Origin: Flavobacterium subsaxonicum WB 4.1-42 = DSM 21790
Lineage (GTDB): Bacteria; Bacteroidota; Bacteroidia; Flavobacteriales; Flavobacteriaceae
Direction of reading: 5' to 3'
DNA length: 64,000 bases
Assembly: GCF_000422725.1 (NCBI RefSeq)
Contig: NZ_AUGP01000018.1
Span: 186,001 to 250,000 of the forward strand
The notes under the pieces: generated by a model
What the model was told of the DNA's origin: nothing
Database searches by the model: none
The model's input: only the letters and a program-made list of their open reading frames with translations
In this document: piece by piece, positions 10,238-18,928 of the stretch
Layout of the letters: every line of letters begins with the position of its first letter
How positions within the stretch are numbered: position 1 is the stretch's first letter
Position numbers and translations under genes: made by a program

Positions 10238-12691
10238 ATGAAAAAGAAATTACTTTACTTATTACTATTGGTTGCGGGGGCTGCACAGGCTCAGGATGTA
10301 ACTATACCCGATACTAATTTTAAAAACAAATTGTTGCAGGCAGATATCGACAATTTTATTGCATTGGATGCCGTAGGGAACCGAATTAAGATAGATGTAA
10401 ATAATGATGGTGAAATACAGCAAACCGAAGCGCTACTTGTATACAAATTAGATGTTGGCCTTTCTAATATAACATCTTTGGCAGGTTTAGAGAGCTTTGT
10501 AAATTTAAACTATTTAAACTTTAGGCACAACCAAGTAACATCATTGGTGCTAAACCTGCCTAATTTATTGCAGGTTAGTACAGAATCCAATCAGCTAATA
10601 AGTTTGGATGTTACCGGGTCGCCATTATTAGAATCTATTGTTTGCAGAAATAACCAGTTAGCATCATTAGATGTGTCTTTACTTTCAAATTTAAAAACGC
10701 TTTTTTGTAACAATAATCAGCTTATAACATTAAATGTTTCCGGTTTATCAAACTTAGAATATTTAGAATGCAGTAATAATCAGTTAACGGTATTGGATGT
10801 GGCTACGCTAACATCTCTGGAGAGTCTTTTTTTTAACTACAATCAAATAGCAACAGTTACTATTGGCCAGTTAACTAACTTAACAACCTTAGGCTATTCC
10901 GGCAATACACAAATGGTTAATTTCGATCTGTCTCCTTATATCAATTTAACCGTATTATATTGTAGAGATTTAGGTTTAAATTCGTTAGATCTAACAGGTT
11001 TTACTTCATTAACTGCTCTGTATTGCTCGGGTAATCCGTTAACATCTTTAATTACTAACGATTTAACCAGCCTTAGTTTTTTGGAGTGTAATAATACATT
11101 GCTAACAGAGCTTGACTTAAGCCATTCACCCGGTCTGTACTATTTACATGTAAAAAATAACAGCCTGCTTACCTTTATAAATTTACATAATAATGGTTTA
11201 ATAGAGTACCCATTTGAATGCCAGTTTCAAAACAATCCTAATTTACAGCTTATGTGTGTAGATGAGGGCGAAGAAGAGGTTATGCTTTCTTATTTCGAAT
11301 TTCACGAAGTTGTGCCACCTTACATAAGCACCAATTGCGCGGCAGAGACTAATGAGATTTATAATAGCATTGCAGGGCACTTAACCTTTGATGTTAATGG
11401 CAATGGTTGCGAAAGCTCCGATCCGGTTGCGCAATATACCAAGGTAAAAATTTCTGACGGTACTACAGAATTTATTAAGTATACCAATAACTATGGTGAT
11501 TATTTAAAATATGTGGGTTCTGGAAATTTTACCATTACACCAGAGTATTTTAATGATGTGTATGTGGGATTGCCGGTATCGGGTACAGTAAATTTTGCCG
11601 ATATGGATGGCAGTGCCTACCTTCAGGATTTTTGTATTGTGCCTAATGGCGTACAAAATGATGTAGAGGTTGTTATTGTAGAGCCAATACCGGCGGTGCC
11701 GGGTTTTGATGCTCAGTATGCCATAGTTTATAGAAATAACGGCAACCAGCTGGCCAGTGGTAGTTTAAGTTTTACGTATGATGATGCAGTGCTGGATTTT
11801 GTGTCGGCCTATCCGGCGGATGGTATACAAGCCAATGGCATGGTTATCTGGAGTTATAGTAATTTACAGCCTTTTGAGAGCAGGTATGCCTGGGTTACCC
11901 TAAATGTAAACAGTTCTACCGAGACTCCGGCTGTAAATATAGATGATGTGCTTAGTTTTAATGCCGTGGTTACAGCGCAGGATGATACACACCCGGATGA
12001 TAATAGTTTTGATATAAACAGTGCTGTAGTGGGGGCTTTTGATCCTAATAACATTGCGTGTCTTGAAGGCGATACCGCTACACCCGATGCTATTGGCGAG
12101 TACCTGCATTATGCAGTAAATTTTGAAAATACCGGTAATGCCAACGCTAATTTTGTTGTAGTAACGCAGCAATTTAACCCGGATGAATTCGATGTTAATT
12201 CGTTACAGCTTATAAGCAGTACCCACAATGTTGCAACTTCTATAAATGGTAGCATATTGGAATTTAGGTTTGAGGCCATTAACCTGGCGCCTAATGCTAT
12301 GGGTAATGTAGTGTTTAAAATAAAAACACAGAGCTCTTTACAAACGGGCGATAACGTAACAGGACAGGCAGCTATAGTGTTTGACTATAATTACGGGCTG
12401 TATACCAACCAGGCAGTTACAACATTTAAAGAGATGTTGGGTGTAAAAGACTTAAATAAATATAACAATGTTTGGATATATCCTAACCCAGCAACAAGTG
12501 CAGTAACTGTAGAAGCTAACGATGGTATCAAATCTATAGAGATGTACGATTTACAAGGCAGGCTGCTACAGGCCATAACCGCTACTGCCACCCGTACAAA
12601 TATCGACATATCGTATAGGCCGGCAGGTGTATATTTGCTAAAAATAAGCACTGATAAAGGTGTAAAAATGGCCAAGGTTATTAAAAACTAA
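10238..12691 (+). CDS. Leucine-rich T9SS surface protein B
   Basis: This 817-residue paralogue of the gene at 8130 has the same order of parts: signal peptide (MKKKLLYLLLLVAGAAQA), VTIPDTNFKNKLL, acidic loop DVNNDGEIQQTEA, leucine-rich repeats, ITGSV-like (here IAGHLTFDVNGNGC) domain, beta-rich domain, and a T9SS type A sorting domain (WIYPNPAT, MYDLQGRLLQ, GVYLLKIS). The leucine-rich section is much longer (about residues 75-335, some 12 repeats of about 21 residues with the pattern LxxLxCxNNQLTxLDVS). Its promoter region lacks the direct repeats found before protein A, so the two copies may be regulated differently. It ends in a terminator at 12731. Confidence 0.88.
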   Translation: MKKKLLYLLLLVAGAAQAQDVTIPDTNFKNKLLQADIDNFIALDAVGNRIKIDVNNDGEIQQTEALLVYKLDVGLSNITSLAGLESFVNLNYLNFRHNQVTSLVLNLPNLLQVSTESNQLISLDVTGSPLLESIVCRNNQLASLDVSLLSNLKTLFCNNNQLITLNVSGLSNLEYLECSNNQLTVLDVATLTSLESLFFNYNQIATVTIGQLTNLTTLGYSGNTQMVNFDLSPYINLTVLYCRDLGLNSLDLTGFTSLTALYCSGNPLTSLITNDLTSLSFLECNNTLLTELDLSHSPGLYYLHVKNNSLLTFINLHNNGLIEYPFECQFQNNPNLQLMCVDEGEEEVMLSYFEFHEVVPPYISTNCAAETNEIYNSIAGHLTFDVNGNGCESSDPVAQYTKVKISDGTTEFIKYTNNYGDYLKYVGSGNFTITPEYFNDVYVGLPVSGTVNFADMDGSAYLQDFCIVPNGVQNDVEVVIVEPIPAVPGFDAQYAIVYRNNGNQLASGSLSFTYDDAVLDFVSAYPADGIQANGMVIWSYSNLQPFESRYAWVTLNVNSSTETPAVNIDDVLSFNAVVTAQDDTHPDDNSFDINSAVVGAFDPNNIACLEGDTATPDAIGEYLHYAVNFENTGNANANFVVVTQQFNPDEFDVNSLQLISSTHNVATSINGSILEFRFEAINLAPNAMGNVVFKIKTQSSLQTGDNVTGQAAIVFDYNYGLYTNQAVTTFKEMLGVKDLNKYNNVWIYPNPATSAVTVEANDGIKSIEMYDLQGRLLQAITATATRTNIDISYRPAGVYLLKISTDKGVKMAKVIKN

Positions 12692-12730
12692 ACTACCTTA
12701 GGGTTAACATCCTCAATTTTGAATAATTAA

Positions 12731-12763
12731 TAAAAGTCAACATCCACAAGGTGTTGACTTTTA
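12731..12763 (+). terminator. Terminator after surface protein B
   Basis: TAAAAGTCAACA (12731-12742) pairs perfectly with TGTTGACTTTTA (12752-12763) around a 9-nt loop. The U tract is part of the stem. Confidence 0.8.
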
Positions 12764-12875
12764 TATTATATATACTTATTTAGCGATTATATTACATAAT
12801 TTTCTTTATAAATAAATAGTAATTTATTAAATTCGCAGGAACATATTTTTTCCGAACCAAAATAAACTAAATACA

Positions 12876-14159
12876 ATGTCAAATATTGCAATATTGGAGA
12901 TTGATGGCAAGAGATACGAGTTCCCTACTTTTGTAGGTACAGAAAATGAATTGGCCATTGATATTGAGAAACTACGCAGCGAGACCGGTGCTGTTACAAT
13001 GGATCCGGGCTTTAAAAATACAGGTGCCTGCAAAAGCGCGATTACTTTTCTTGATGGAGAAGAAGGTATACTTCGCTACAGGGGCTATTCTATAGAGCAG
13101 CTTGCCGAACAATCTAACTTTTTAGAAGTTTCTTACCTCCTTATTTTTGGCGAATTGCCAACCGCTGCACAAATTGAAAAATTTGAGAACGATATAAGAA
13201 AATACACCCTTGTTAACGAGGAGATGAAAAACATCATTGATGGTTTTCCTAAAAACGCCCACCCAATGGGTATCCTTGCATCGTTAACCAGTGCCCTTAC
13301 TGCATTTAACCCTGCACCGGTTAATGTAGCTAAAGAAGACGAACTTTACGATGCCATTTGCAAAACTATGGGTAAATTCCTGGTTATTGCTACCTGGACT
13401 TTCAGGAAAAACATGGGCTACCCTCTTAACTACTACGATAACACTAAAGGTTATGTAGAAAACTTTATGAGGCTTATGTTCGAACTTCCTACAGGACCGT
13501 ACCTTCGTAACGAAACTGTAGTAAACGCATTAGACAAATTGTTTATACTGCATGCAGACCACGAGCAAAACTGCTCTACATCTACAGTACGTATTGTAGG
13601 TTCGTCTCACGCCGGCCTGTTTGCTTCTATATCTGCAGGTGTATCGGCACTTTGGGGTCCGCTTCATGGTGGTGCTAACCAGGCAGTGCTGGAAATGCTT
13701 GAAGAAATACAAAACAACGGTGGCGATGCCGATAAATACCTTGCAAAAGCTAAGGATAAAGATGATCCGTTCCGCCTTATGGGCTTTGGCCACAGGGTAT
13801 ACAAAAACTTCGACCCAAGGGCTAAGATCATTAAAAAAGCGGCCGATGATGTATTGGCAGAGCTTGGTGTTAACGACCCTATTTTAAACATTGCCAAAAA
13901 GCTGGAAGAAGCCGCTTTGCAGGATGAATACTTTAAATCAAGAAACCTGTACCCTAACGTAGATTTCTACTCGGGTATTATTTACAGGGCATTGGGTATA
14001 CCAACAGAAATGTTTACTGTATTGTTTGCTATTGGCCGCCTACCGGGCTGGATTGCACAATGGAAAGAAATGCGCGTAAACAAAGAGCCAATAGGCCGTC
14101 CGCGTCAAATATATACCGGTGCCCCGCTACGCGATTTTGTAGAACAGAGCGCAAGATAA
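12876..14159 (+). CDS. gltA: Citrate synthase
   Basis: First enzyme of the TCA cycle, condensing oxaloacetate and acetyl-CoA. At 427 residues it is of the bacterial hexameric type I length. The catalytic residues are visible: the His in GPLHGGANQAV (about residue 264), the His of the signature FGHRVYKNFDPRAKI (about 305), and the Asp in YPNVDFYSG (about 362). It starts MSNIAILEIDGKRYEFP. It stands alone, with its own terminator at 14185. Confidence 0.97.
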   Translation: MSNIAILEIDGKRYEFPTFVGTENELAIDIEKLRSETGAVTMDPGFKNTGACKSAITFLDGEEGILRYRGYSIEQLAEQSNFLEVSYLLIFGELPTAAQIEKFENDIRKYTLVNEEMKNIIDGFPKNAHPMGILASLTSALTAFNPAPVNVAKEDELYDAICKTMGKFLVIATWTFRKNMGYPLNYYDNTKGYVENFMRLMFELPTGPYLRNETVVNALDKLFILHADHEQNCSTSTVRIVGSSHAGLFASISAGVSALWGPLHGGANQAVLEMLEEIQNNGGDADKYLAKAKDKDDPFRLMGFGHRVYKNFDPRAKIIKKAADDVLAELGVNDPILNIAKKLEEAALQDEYFKSRNLYPNVDFYSGIIYRALGIPTEMFTVLFAIGRLPGWIAQWKEMRVNKEPIGRPRQIYTGAPLRDFVEQSAR

Positions 14160-14184
14160 TTCTGTAAAGAATAAAATTATAGCT

Positions 14185-14212
14185 AAGCCCTGCCTTTTGG
14201 TAGGGCTTTTTT
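14185..14212 (+). terminator. Rho-independent terminator after gltA
   Basis: AAGCCCTGCC, loop TTTT, GGTAGGGCTT (14185-14208; one G-U pair), then a T run. Confidence 0.93.
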
Positions 14213-14316
14213 TGTTTCGGGATACTCTTAAAGAAACGTTAATTGCGGATTTCCCGTAACGCGAATGAGGAAAATCGTAAGGAAATCATGTAATTAAGTT
14301 GTAAGATTGTACGACT

Positions 14317-14907
14317 ATGAGATATACCTTGCTACTATTATGTGTTGTTTTGTTTTCCTGTTCTTCTGCGAAAAAGGACTACAGTGTTATAAATGATTTT
14401 TTAGATACAGAACTCAATACTGTAAAGTATGATACCCTTTTTGTAAAAATCAAGGCAATTGACCGAATTGAAGGGCTTAAAAAATATGAGCAAGCGTATA
14501 AAGAACGTAACTATGGTACAGATAAGCTGCGGCAAATGTGGATAAACCCTCCACTAAATCCGTGGCCAATAGACAGTCTTGAACTTGAAGGTCTCAAAGT
14601 ACAACTTTTAAAAGATGAAAAAAAATTATGGAACAAAAGTGATTTTAGAAACAGGGGTCTTATTATGACAGAGTCTGCTGTGCATAACGATAAGGAGTTT
14701 TTAAGGCATCACTTACGTCCAGACAATTATGTGCTTAATATCTCACGGCCTTTTTATGATAAAAAGCAATTGTATGCCTTTTTTCTGTACTATCATAGTC
14801 CCATATTTGGTAATGGGTCAAGCAGTACTTCGGGTTTAATTGTTATGAAAAAAACAAATGGCAAGTGGGTACAAGTTTCGTGGATTGAAAATGAAGTGTA
14901 TTATTAA
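14317..14907 (+). CDS. Putative lipoprotein of unknown function
   Basis: A 196-residue protein with a lipoprotein signal (MRYTLLLLCVVLFSCSS; the lipobox Cys is at about 15), so it is probably anchored in a membrane facing the periplasm or surface. No known domain is recognised. Residues about 110-196 resemble the end of the next protein: a run of beta-type segments, a Gly/Ser-rich turn (GNGSSSTSG), a KKTNGKW segment and a terminal YY. The two genes are 7 nt apart and probably form one transcription unit. Confidence 0.7.
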   Translation: MRYTLLLLCVVLFSCSSAKKDYSVINDFLDTELNTVKYDTLFVKIKAIDRIEGLKKYEQAYKERNYGTDKLRQMWINPPLNPWPIDSLELEGLKVQLLKDEKKLWNKSDFRNRGLIMTESAVHNDKEFLRHHLRPDNYVLNISRPFYDKKQLYAFFLYYHSPIFGNGSSSTSGLIVMKKTNGKWVQVSWIENEVYY

Positions 14908-14914
14908 TAGAATT

Positions 14915-15505
14915 ATGAACTACTTAATTATAATTTTAGCGTTTATACTTGCGCTACCAGGTGTAGCTCAAACTAAATTTTCTGAAAATCAGATAAAAAT
15001 AATTAATGTTGAGCTTAACAGGCAAAAAAGCGTTTTTTCCAATAAATACGATACTAAACCTATTATAGGAGATTCTATACTTGTAAACAGGGCAGTAATT
15101 AAAAATGATAAAAGCCCCGACGATTTAAAGCTTTGGCTTGAAAACGTAAAAGCAAAAGGGCTTACCGCATCAGATTATATTGATATTTTTGGGAAAGACA
15201 GTTTGGATTTGTATGATTTAAATGTTGAGCGATGTGCGGAATGGACCCAGGAAGCTTTTCCAAATTTAAAAGTGTCTATTTACTACGAGGGTAAATATAA
15301 AGATACTAATACCGGTAAGGCAAAATCATTAATGGCTTTTAGCAATGCAACTACTTTGTTTTTATCTGTACCTCAAATAAGAAAAGATCAAAAATATGCC
15401 CTGATCCAAACATCAAGCGCAAAACACGGCGGCGTATTGAGTATTTACAAGAATACACATCAGGGCTGGGAATTATATAAAAATGTGATTTTATATTATG
15501 AATAA
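14915..15505 (+). CDS. Putative exported protein of unknown function
   Basis: A 196-residue protein from the ATG chosen here, 7 nt after the preceding stop. Upstream in-frame ATGs at 14858 and 14891 would overlap the previous gene and spoil the signal peptide MNYLIIILAFILALPGVAQ. No lipobox is present, so it is probably periplasmic or secreted. The C-terminal part (about 130-196) matches the layout of its neighbour (LSVPQIRKDQKYALI, a HGG turn, then GWELYKNVILYYE), which suggests an old duplication. The function is unknown. Confidence 0.65.
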   Translation: MNYLIIILAFILALPGVAQTKFSENQIKIINVELNRQKSVFSNKYDTKPIIGDSILVNRAVIKNDKSPDDLKLWLENVKAKGLTASDYIDIFGKDSLDLYDLNVERCAEWTQEAFPNLKVSIYYEGKYKDTNTGKAKSLMAFSNATTLFLSVPQIRKDQKYALIQTSSAKHGGVLSIYKNTHQGWELYKNVILYYE

Positions 15506-15543
15506 AACTACATCTTTTTATGATATAAAGATTCCTTACAATT

Positions 15544-15571
15544 AAGCTTCGCAATTTGCGGGGCTTTTTTT
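15544..15571 (+). terminator. Rho-independent terminator
   Basis: AAGCTTCGCA, loop ATT, TGCGGGGCTT (15544-15566; two G-U pairs), then a T run. It closes the unit that ends at 15505. Confidence 0.85.
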
Positions 15572-15688
15572 GTTTTAAACTGTTATAATAGCAAAACAGT
15601 TACCTCGCATCTAAATAATTGCACTGTATTTGCATTTGTAATAAATAAAAAACTATTTTTATGCGTCTAACCAACAATTACTTACGCT

Positions 15689-17899
15689 ATGAAAAAACAC
15701 TTTACCCTTGCAGCTTTGTTGCTCTTTTCGTGTGCTAAACTTTCGGCACAAAACATTAAGTTAGTTTCAGATAAAGCAAGCCAGATCGTGCTTAGCAATT
15801 CGGCTAATCCAAATTCAAGCTTTCAAAAAACGGTAAATGGCGTGGCTTACAAAGATTTTAAAGATGTAAAAGTCTTTACCATGCAAAAAGATGCCCCGGC
15901 ATTGCCTGCTTACCGCAGTTCGGTCATCATCCCCGATGGGGCCAATGTAACCTTAGAGGTATCTTATGACAGCTATATAGATTATACTGATGTAAATATT
16001 TTGCCTTCTAAAGGTAGTCTTAAACGCAATATAAACCCGGCCGATGTGGCTTATGGTTTTGGAGCAGCCTACCAGCAGGATGCTTTTTACCCGGGCAATT
16101 TAGCAGAAGTTAGCTCGCCTTACACATTGCGCGATACAAGGGGGGTAACGGTGTCTTTTTATCCGTACCAATACAACCCGGTTACAAAAACGCTGCGGTT
16201 GTATAACAACATTACGGTTAAGGTACTTTCTAACGGAGGCAGCACCCGTAAAAATATAGCGCCTACAGCGGCTTTTAGTGCAATATACAGTCAGTACTAC
16301 CTAAATGCAGGGCTTTACAATCCGGCTCCGGAGGTAGGCGAAATGCTTGTTATTGCACCTGAAGATTACCTGGAAACCCTTTCAACTTTTAGCGAGTGGA
16401 AAATCCAGAAGGGTATAAAAACAACCACGGTAACGTTAGCCGAGGCGGGCGAATCTCCGGAAGAAATAAAAGAATTTATAGCTGAATTTTATCAGGATAA
16501 CCCGCAATTGGTGTATGTGTTGCTTGTAGGCGACCATGAAGATTTGCCAACGTATAGCTATGGCTACAGCGGGTCGGAACAATTGTACAGCGACAGCTAC
16601 TATGGTCAGCTTGAGGGTGATGATTACTTTCCTGAAGTGTTGGTTGGGCGTTTCTCGGGCACGGTGAGTGATGTTAACGTTATGGTTAACCGTACGTTAG
16701 AGTATGAAATTAATCCGCTGGAAGGCGACTGGATTACTAAAGCCGTAGGTATTGGCTCTAACGAGGGCGACGGCTATGGCGATGATGGCGAACCCGACTG
16801 GCAGCACCTTAGGAATATAGGCGATAAGCTTACCGAGAAAGGCTATAGCTTTATTTACGAATTTTATGATGGCAGCCACGGCCTTAACGACCTAACCGAT
16901 AGCCCAAGTGCTACAATGATATCTGATGCGGTTAACGATGGTGTGGGACTGCTTAATTATACCGGCCACGGGGCACAGGATATTTTTGTTACAGGATCTT
17001 ACACATCAGCCGATGTAAATGCATTGGAAAATTCGGGTAAATATCCGTTTGTAATTTCGGTGGCATGCAATAACGGTACGTTTGTAAACGGGTCATCGTT
17101 ATGCGAATCGTGGCTAACCGTACAGCACAATGGCGCTCCTGCCGGTGCAGTTGCGGCCTGCGGATCGTCAATTTTAATGGCGTGGGCAGAGCCTATGCAA
17201 ACACAGGACGAAATGACCGAGCTTATTGTGGGCTCTGACCCTGATAATGTAAAAACTACCCTTGGCGGCTTGTTTTACAACGGCCAGCTTAGCATGTTAG
17301 AAACCTATAATATGAGCACTACAGCTGTAGAGGTTATGCAGACCTGGGTGTTTTTTGGCGACCCATCGGTAGTGTACCGCAATGCACCTGCCGAGGCTCT
17401 TGTGGCTACACATGTAACTACTATACAACAAGGAGCAGAATCGATTACTGTGTATTGCGAAACTGTGGGAGCTTTGGTAGCCATTACACAAAATGGCGTA
17501 ATTATAGGCACCGGTGTTGTAGAAGATAACGGGCAGATAACCATAGAACTTATTAGTTTTGAGGCAACAGATGGGCCATTAACAGTTACGGTTACCAACC
17601 AAAATTACATTCCGTACCAGGCTGCGGTAGTTGTAAGCACGCTTTCAACAGATGGTTTCGCCGTATCAAACCTTGTGGTATATCCTAATCCGGCTAAAGA
17701 CCATGTTACAGTAGGTTTTGCAGCAGCGGGCACATCTCAAATTGAAGTGCGCGACATTAGCGGCAAGCTGTTGTATACATCGGGAGCTATTACTGCTGAA
17801 AGGCATACAATAGATACTTCGGGCTATGCATCGGGTATTTATTTAGTATCGGTAAACAGCAACGGAAAAAAACAAACGCAAAAAATTATCATTAACTAA
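15689..17899 (+). CDS. Gingipain-like C25 cysteine protease with T9SS sorting domain
   Basis: Secreted protease of 736 residues. After a signal peptide (MKKHFTLAALLLFSCAKLSAQ) come a propeptide-like region (about 25-205) and a gingipain-type C25 catalytic domain (about 210-565, beginning EMLVIAPEDYLETL). His427 in NYTGHGAQD and Cys460 in SVACNNGTF correspond to the catalytic His/Cys pair of the family. An immunoglobulin-like segment follows (about 570-650). The C-terminal 75 residues are a type A sorting domain (VVYPNPAKDHVTV, VRDISGKLLY, GIYLVSVN). Gingipains are T9SS cargo in Porphyromonas; flavobacterial members are poorly characterised and may act in nutrition or in processing surface proteins. 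Substrate preference cannot be read from the sequence. Confidence 0.92.
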   Translation: MKKHFTLAALLLFSCAKLSAQNIKLVSDKASQIVLSNSANPNSSFQKTVNGVAYKDFKDVKVFTMQKDAPALPAYRSSVIIPDGANVTLEVSYDSYIDYTDVNILPSKGSLKRNINPADVAYGFGAAYQQDAFYPGNLAEVSSPYTLRDTRGVTVSFYPYQYNPVTKTLRLYNNITVKVLSNGGSTRKNIAPTAAFSAIYSQYYLNAGLYNPAPEVGEMLVIAPEDYLETLSTFSEWKIQKGIKTTTVTLAEAGESPEEIKEFIAEFYQDNPQLVYVLLVGDHEDLPTYSYGYSGSEQLYSDSYYGQLEGDDYFPEVLVGRFSGTVSDVNVMVNRTLEYEINPLEGDWITKAVGIGSNEGDGYGDDGEPDWQHLRNIGDKLTEKGYSFIYEFYDGSHGLNDLTDSPSATMISDAVNDGVGLLNYTGHGAQDIFVTGSYTSADVNALENSGKYPFVISVACNNGTFVNGSSLCESWLTVQHNGAPAGAVAACGSSILMAWAEPMQTQDEMTELIVGSDPDNVKTTLGGLFYNGQLSMLETYNMSTTAVEVMQTWVFFGDPSVVYRNAPAEALVATHVTTIQQGAESITVYCETVGALVAITQNGVIIGTGVVEDNGQITIELISFEATDGPLTVTVTNQNYIPYQAAVVVSTLSTDGFAVSNLVVYPNPAKDHVTVGFAAAGTSQIEVRDISGKLLYTSGAITAERHTIDTSGYASGIYLVSVNSNGKKQTQKIIIN

Positions 17900-17950
17900 T
17901 AAAGCAGCCACATCAATACATTTTTAGTATTTATTATGACTATGCTATTA

Positions 17951-17979
17951 AAAAAGGCCTCTACATGAGGCTTTTTTTT
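17951..17979 (+). terminator. Rho-independent terminator after the C25 protease
   Basis: AAAAAG(G)CCTC pairs with GAGGCTTTTT around a TACAT loop, followed by a T run. It directly precedes the next promoter. Confidence 0.8.
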
Positions 17980-17986
17980 ATATTTG
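17979..17986 (+). promoter_or_regulatory. -7 box of the deiminase operon
   Basis: TATATTTG matches TAnnTTTG exactly and ends 15 nt before the ATG at 18002. It lies right after the preceding terminator. Confidence 0.62.
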
Positions 17987-18001
17987 TGCAAAATATAAGC
18001 C

Positions 18002-18916
18002 ATGCTGCATATAAATGTAACGAACGAAACATCCCGATTGCGGTCGGTTATACTGGGCACTGCCGAAAGCAACGGTCCAACGCCTGCTATACATGAGGCA
18101 TACGACCCAAAATCGCTGGAGCACATACTTGCGGGTACCTATCCTGTGGAAGACGATATGAAGGCAGAAATGGCGGCTTTGGTAGCGGTTTTTAATAAAT
18201 ATGATGTTACGGTATACCGGCCTCAGATTATTGAGAATTACAACCAGATATTTAGCCGCGATATTGGTTTTGTTATAGACGATTACTTTATAAAAGCCAA
18301 TATTTTACCCGACAGGGAGAGGGAGCAGGGCGCAATAGAATATATTGTGAGCCAGATAGACCCGGCAAAAGTTATTACCCCGCCCGAAGAGGTACACATA
18401 GAAGGTGGCGATGTTATAGTGTGGAACGACCATATATTTATTGGTACCTACAAAGGCAGCGATTACAAAGATTACATAACGGCGCGCACCAACATGCACG
18501 GCGTAAATTTTATAAAAGAGCTTTTTCCGAATAAAATTGTAAAGGAGTTCGACCTGGTTAAATCACGGATTGAGGCGCGGGATAATGCGCTGCATTTAGA
18601 CTGCTGTTTTCAGCCCGTAGGTAAAAACAAAGGTGTAATTTATAAGAGCGGATTTCGTGAAGAGGCAGATTATATGTATCTTGTAAACCTGTTTGGGGCA
18701 GATAACCTTTTCCATATCGACAGGGAAGAAATGTATAACATGACCTCGAACTTTTTTTCGATAGACAGCGATGTTGTAGTTATAGAAAAGAATTTTACAC
18801 GGTTAAAACACTGGCTGCAAAGCAACGGCTTTATTGTAGAAGAAGTGCCGTATGCCGAGATATCTAAACAGGAAGGTTTGCTAAGGTGTTCTACACTACC
18901 TTTGCTAAGAGATTAA
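18002..18916 (+). CDS. Arginine deiminase / dimethylargininase-like hydrolase
   Basis: Member of the guanidino-group modifying (amidinotransferase/arginine deiminase) superfamily, 304 residues. Visible motifs: FSRDIGFVIDD (about 88-98), IEGGDV (about 136-141), the His in ALHLDCCFQP (about 199) and the C-terminal nucleophile Cys296 in LLRCSTLPL. Family members release citrulline from arginine or methylarginines, or transfer amidino groups. The close downstream CtlX-like gene acts on citrulline in other bacteria, which favours a citrulline-producing activity. Whether the substrate is arginine, dimethylarginine or something else cannot be decided from sequence. Confidence 0.85.
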   Translation: MLHINVTNETSRLRSVILGTAESNGPTPAIHEAYDPKSLEHILAGTYPVEDDMKAEMAALVAVFNKYDVTVYRPQIIENYNQIFSRDIGFVIDDYFIKANILPDREREQGAIEYIVSQIDPAKVITPPEEVHIEGGDVIVWNDHIFIGTYKGSDYKDYITARTNMHGVNFIKELFPNKIVKEFDLVKSRIEARDNALHLDCCFQPVGKNKGVIYKSGFREEADYMYLVNLFGADNLFHIDREEMYNMTSNFFSIDSDVVVIEKNFTRLKHWLQSNGFIVEEVPYAEISKQEGLLRCSTLPLLRD

Positions 18917-18928
18917 TTTAAGTTGAAA

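Noticed and set aside
10500..11200. Possible tandem DNA repeats or CRISPR-like array
   Set aside because: The periodicity of about 63 bp comes from the 21-residue leucine-rich repeats and is degenerate at DNA level. No exact direct repeats with spacers are seen anywhere in the window.
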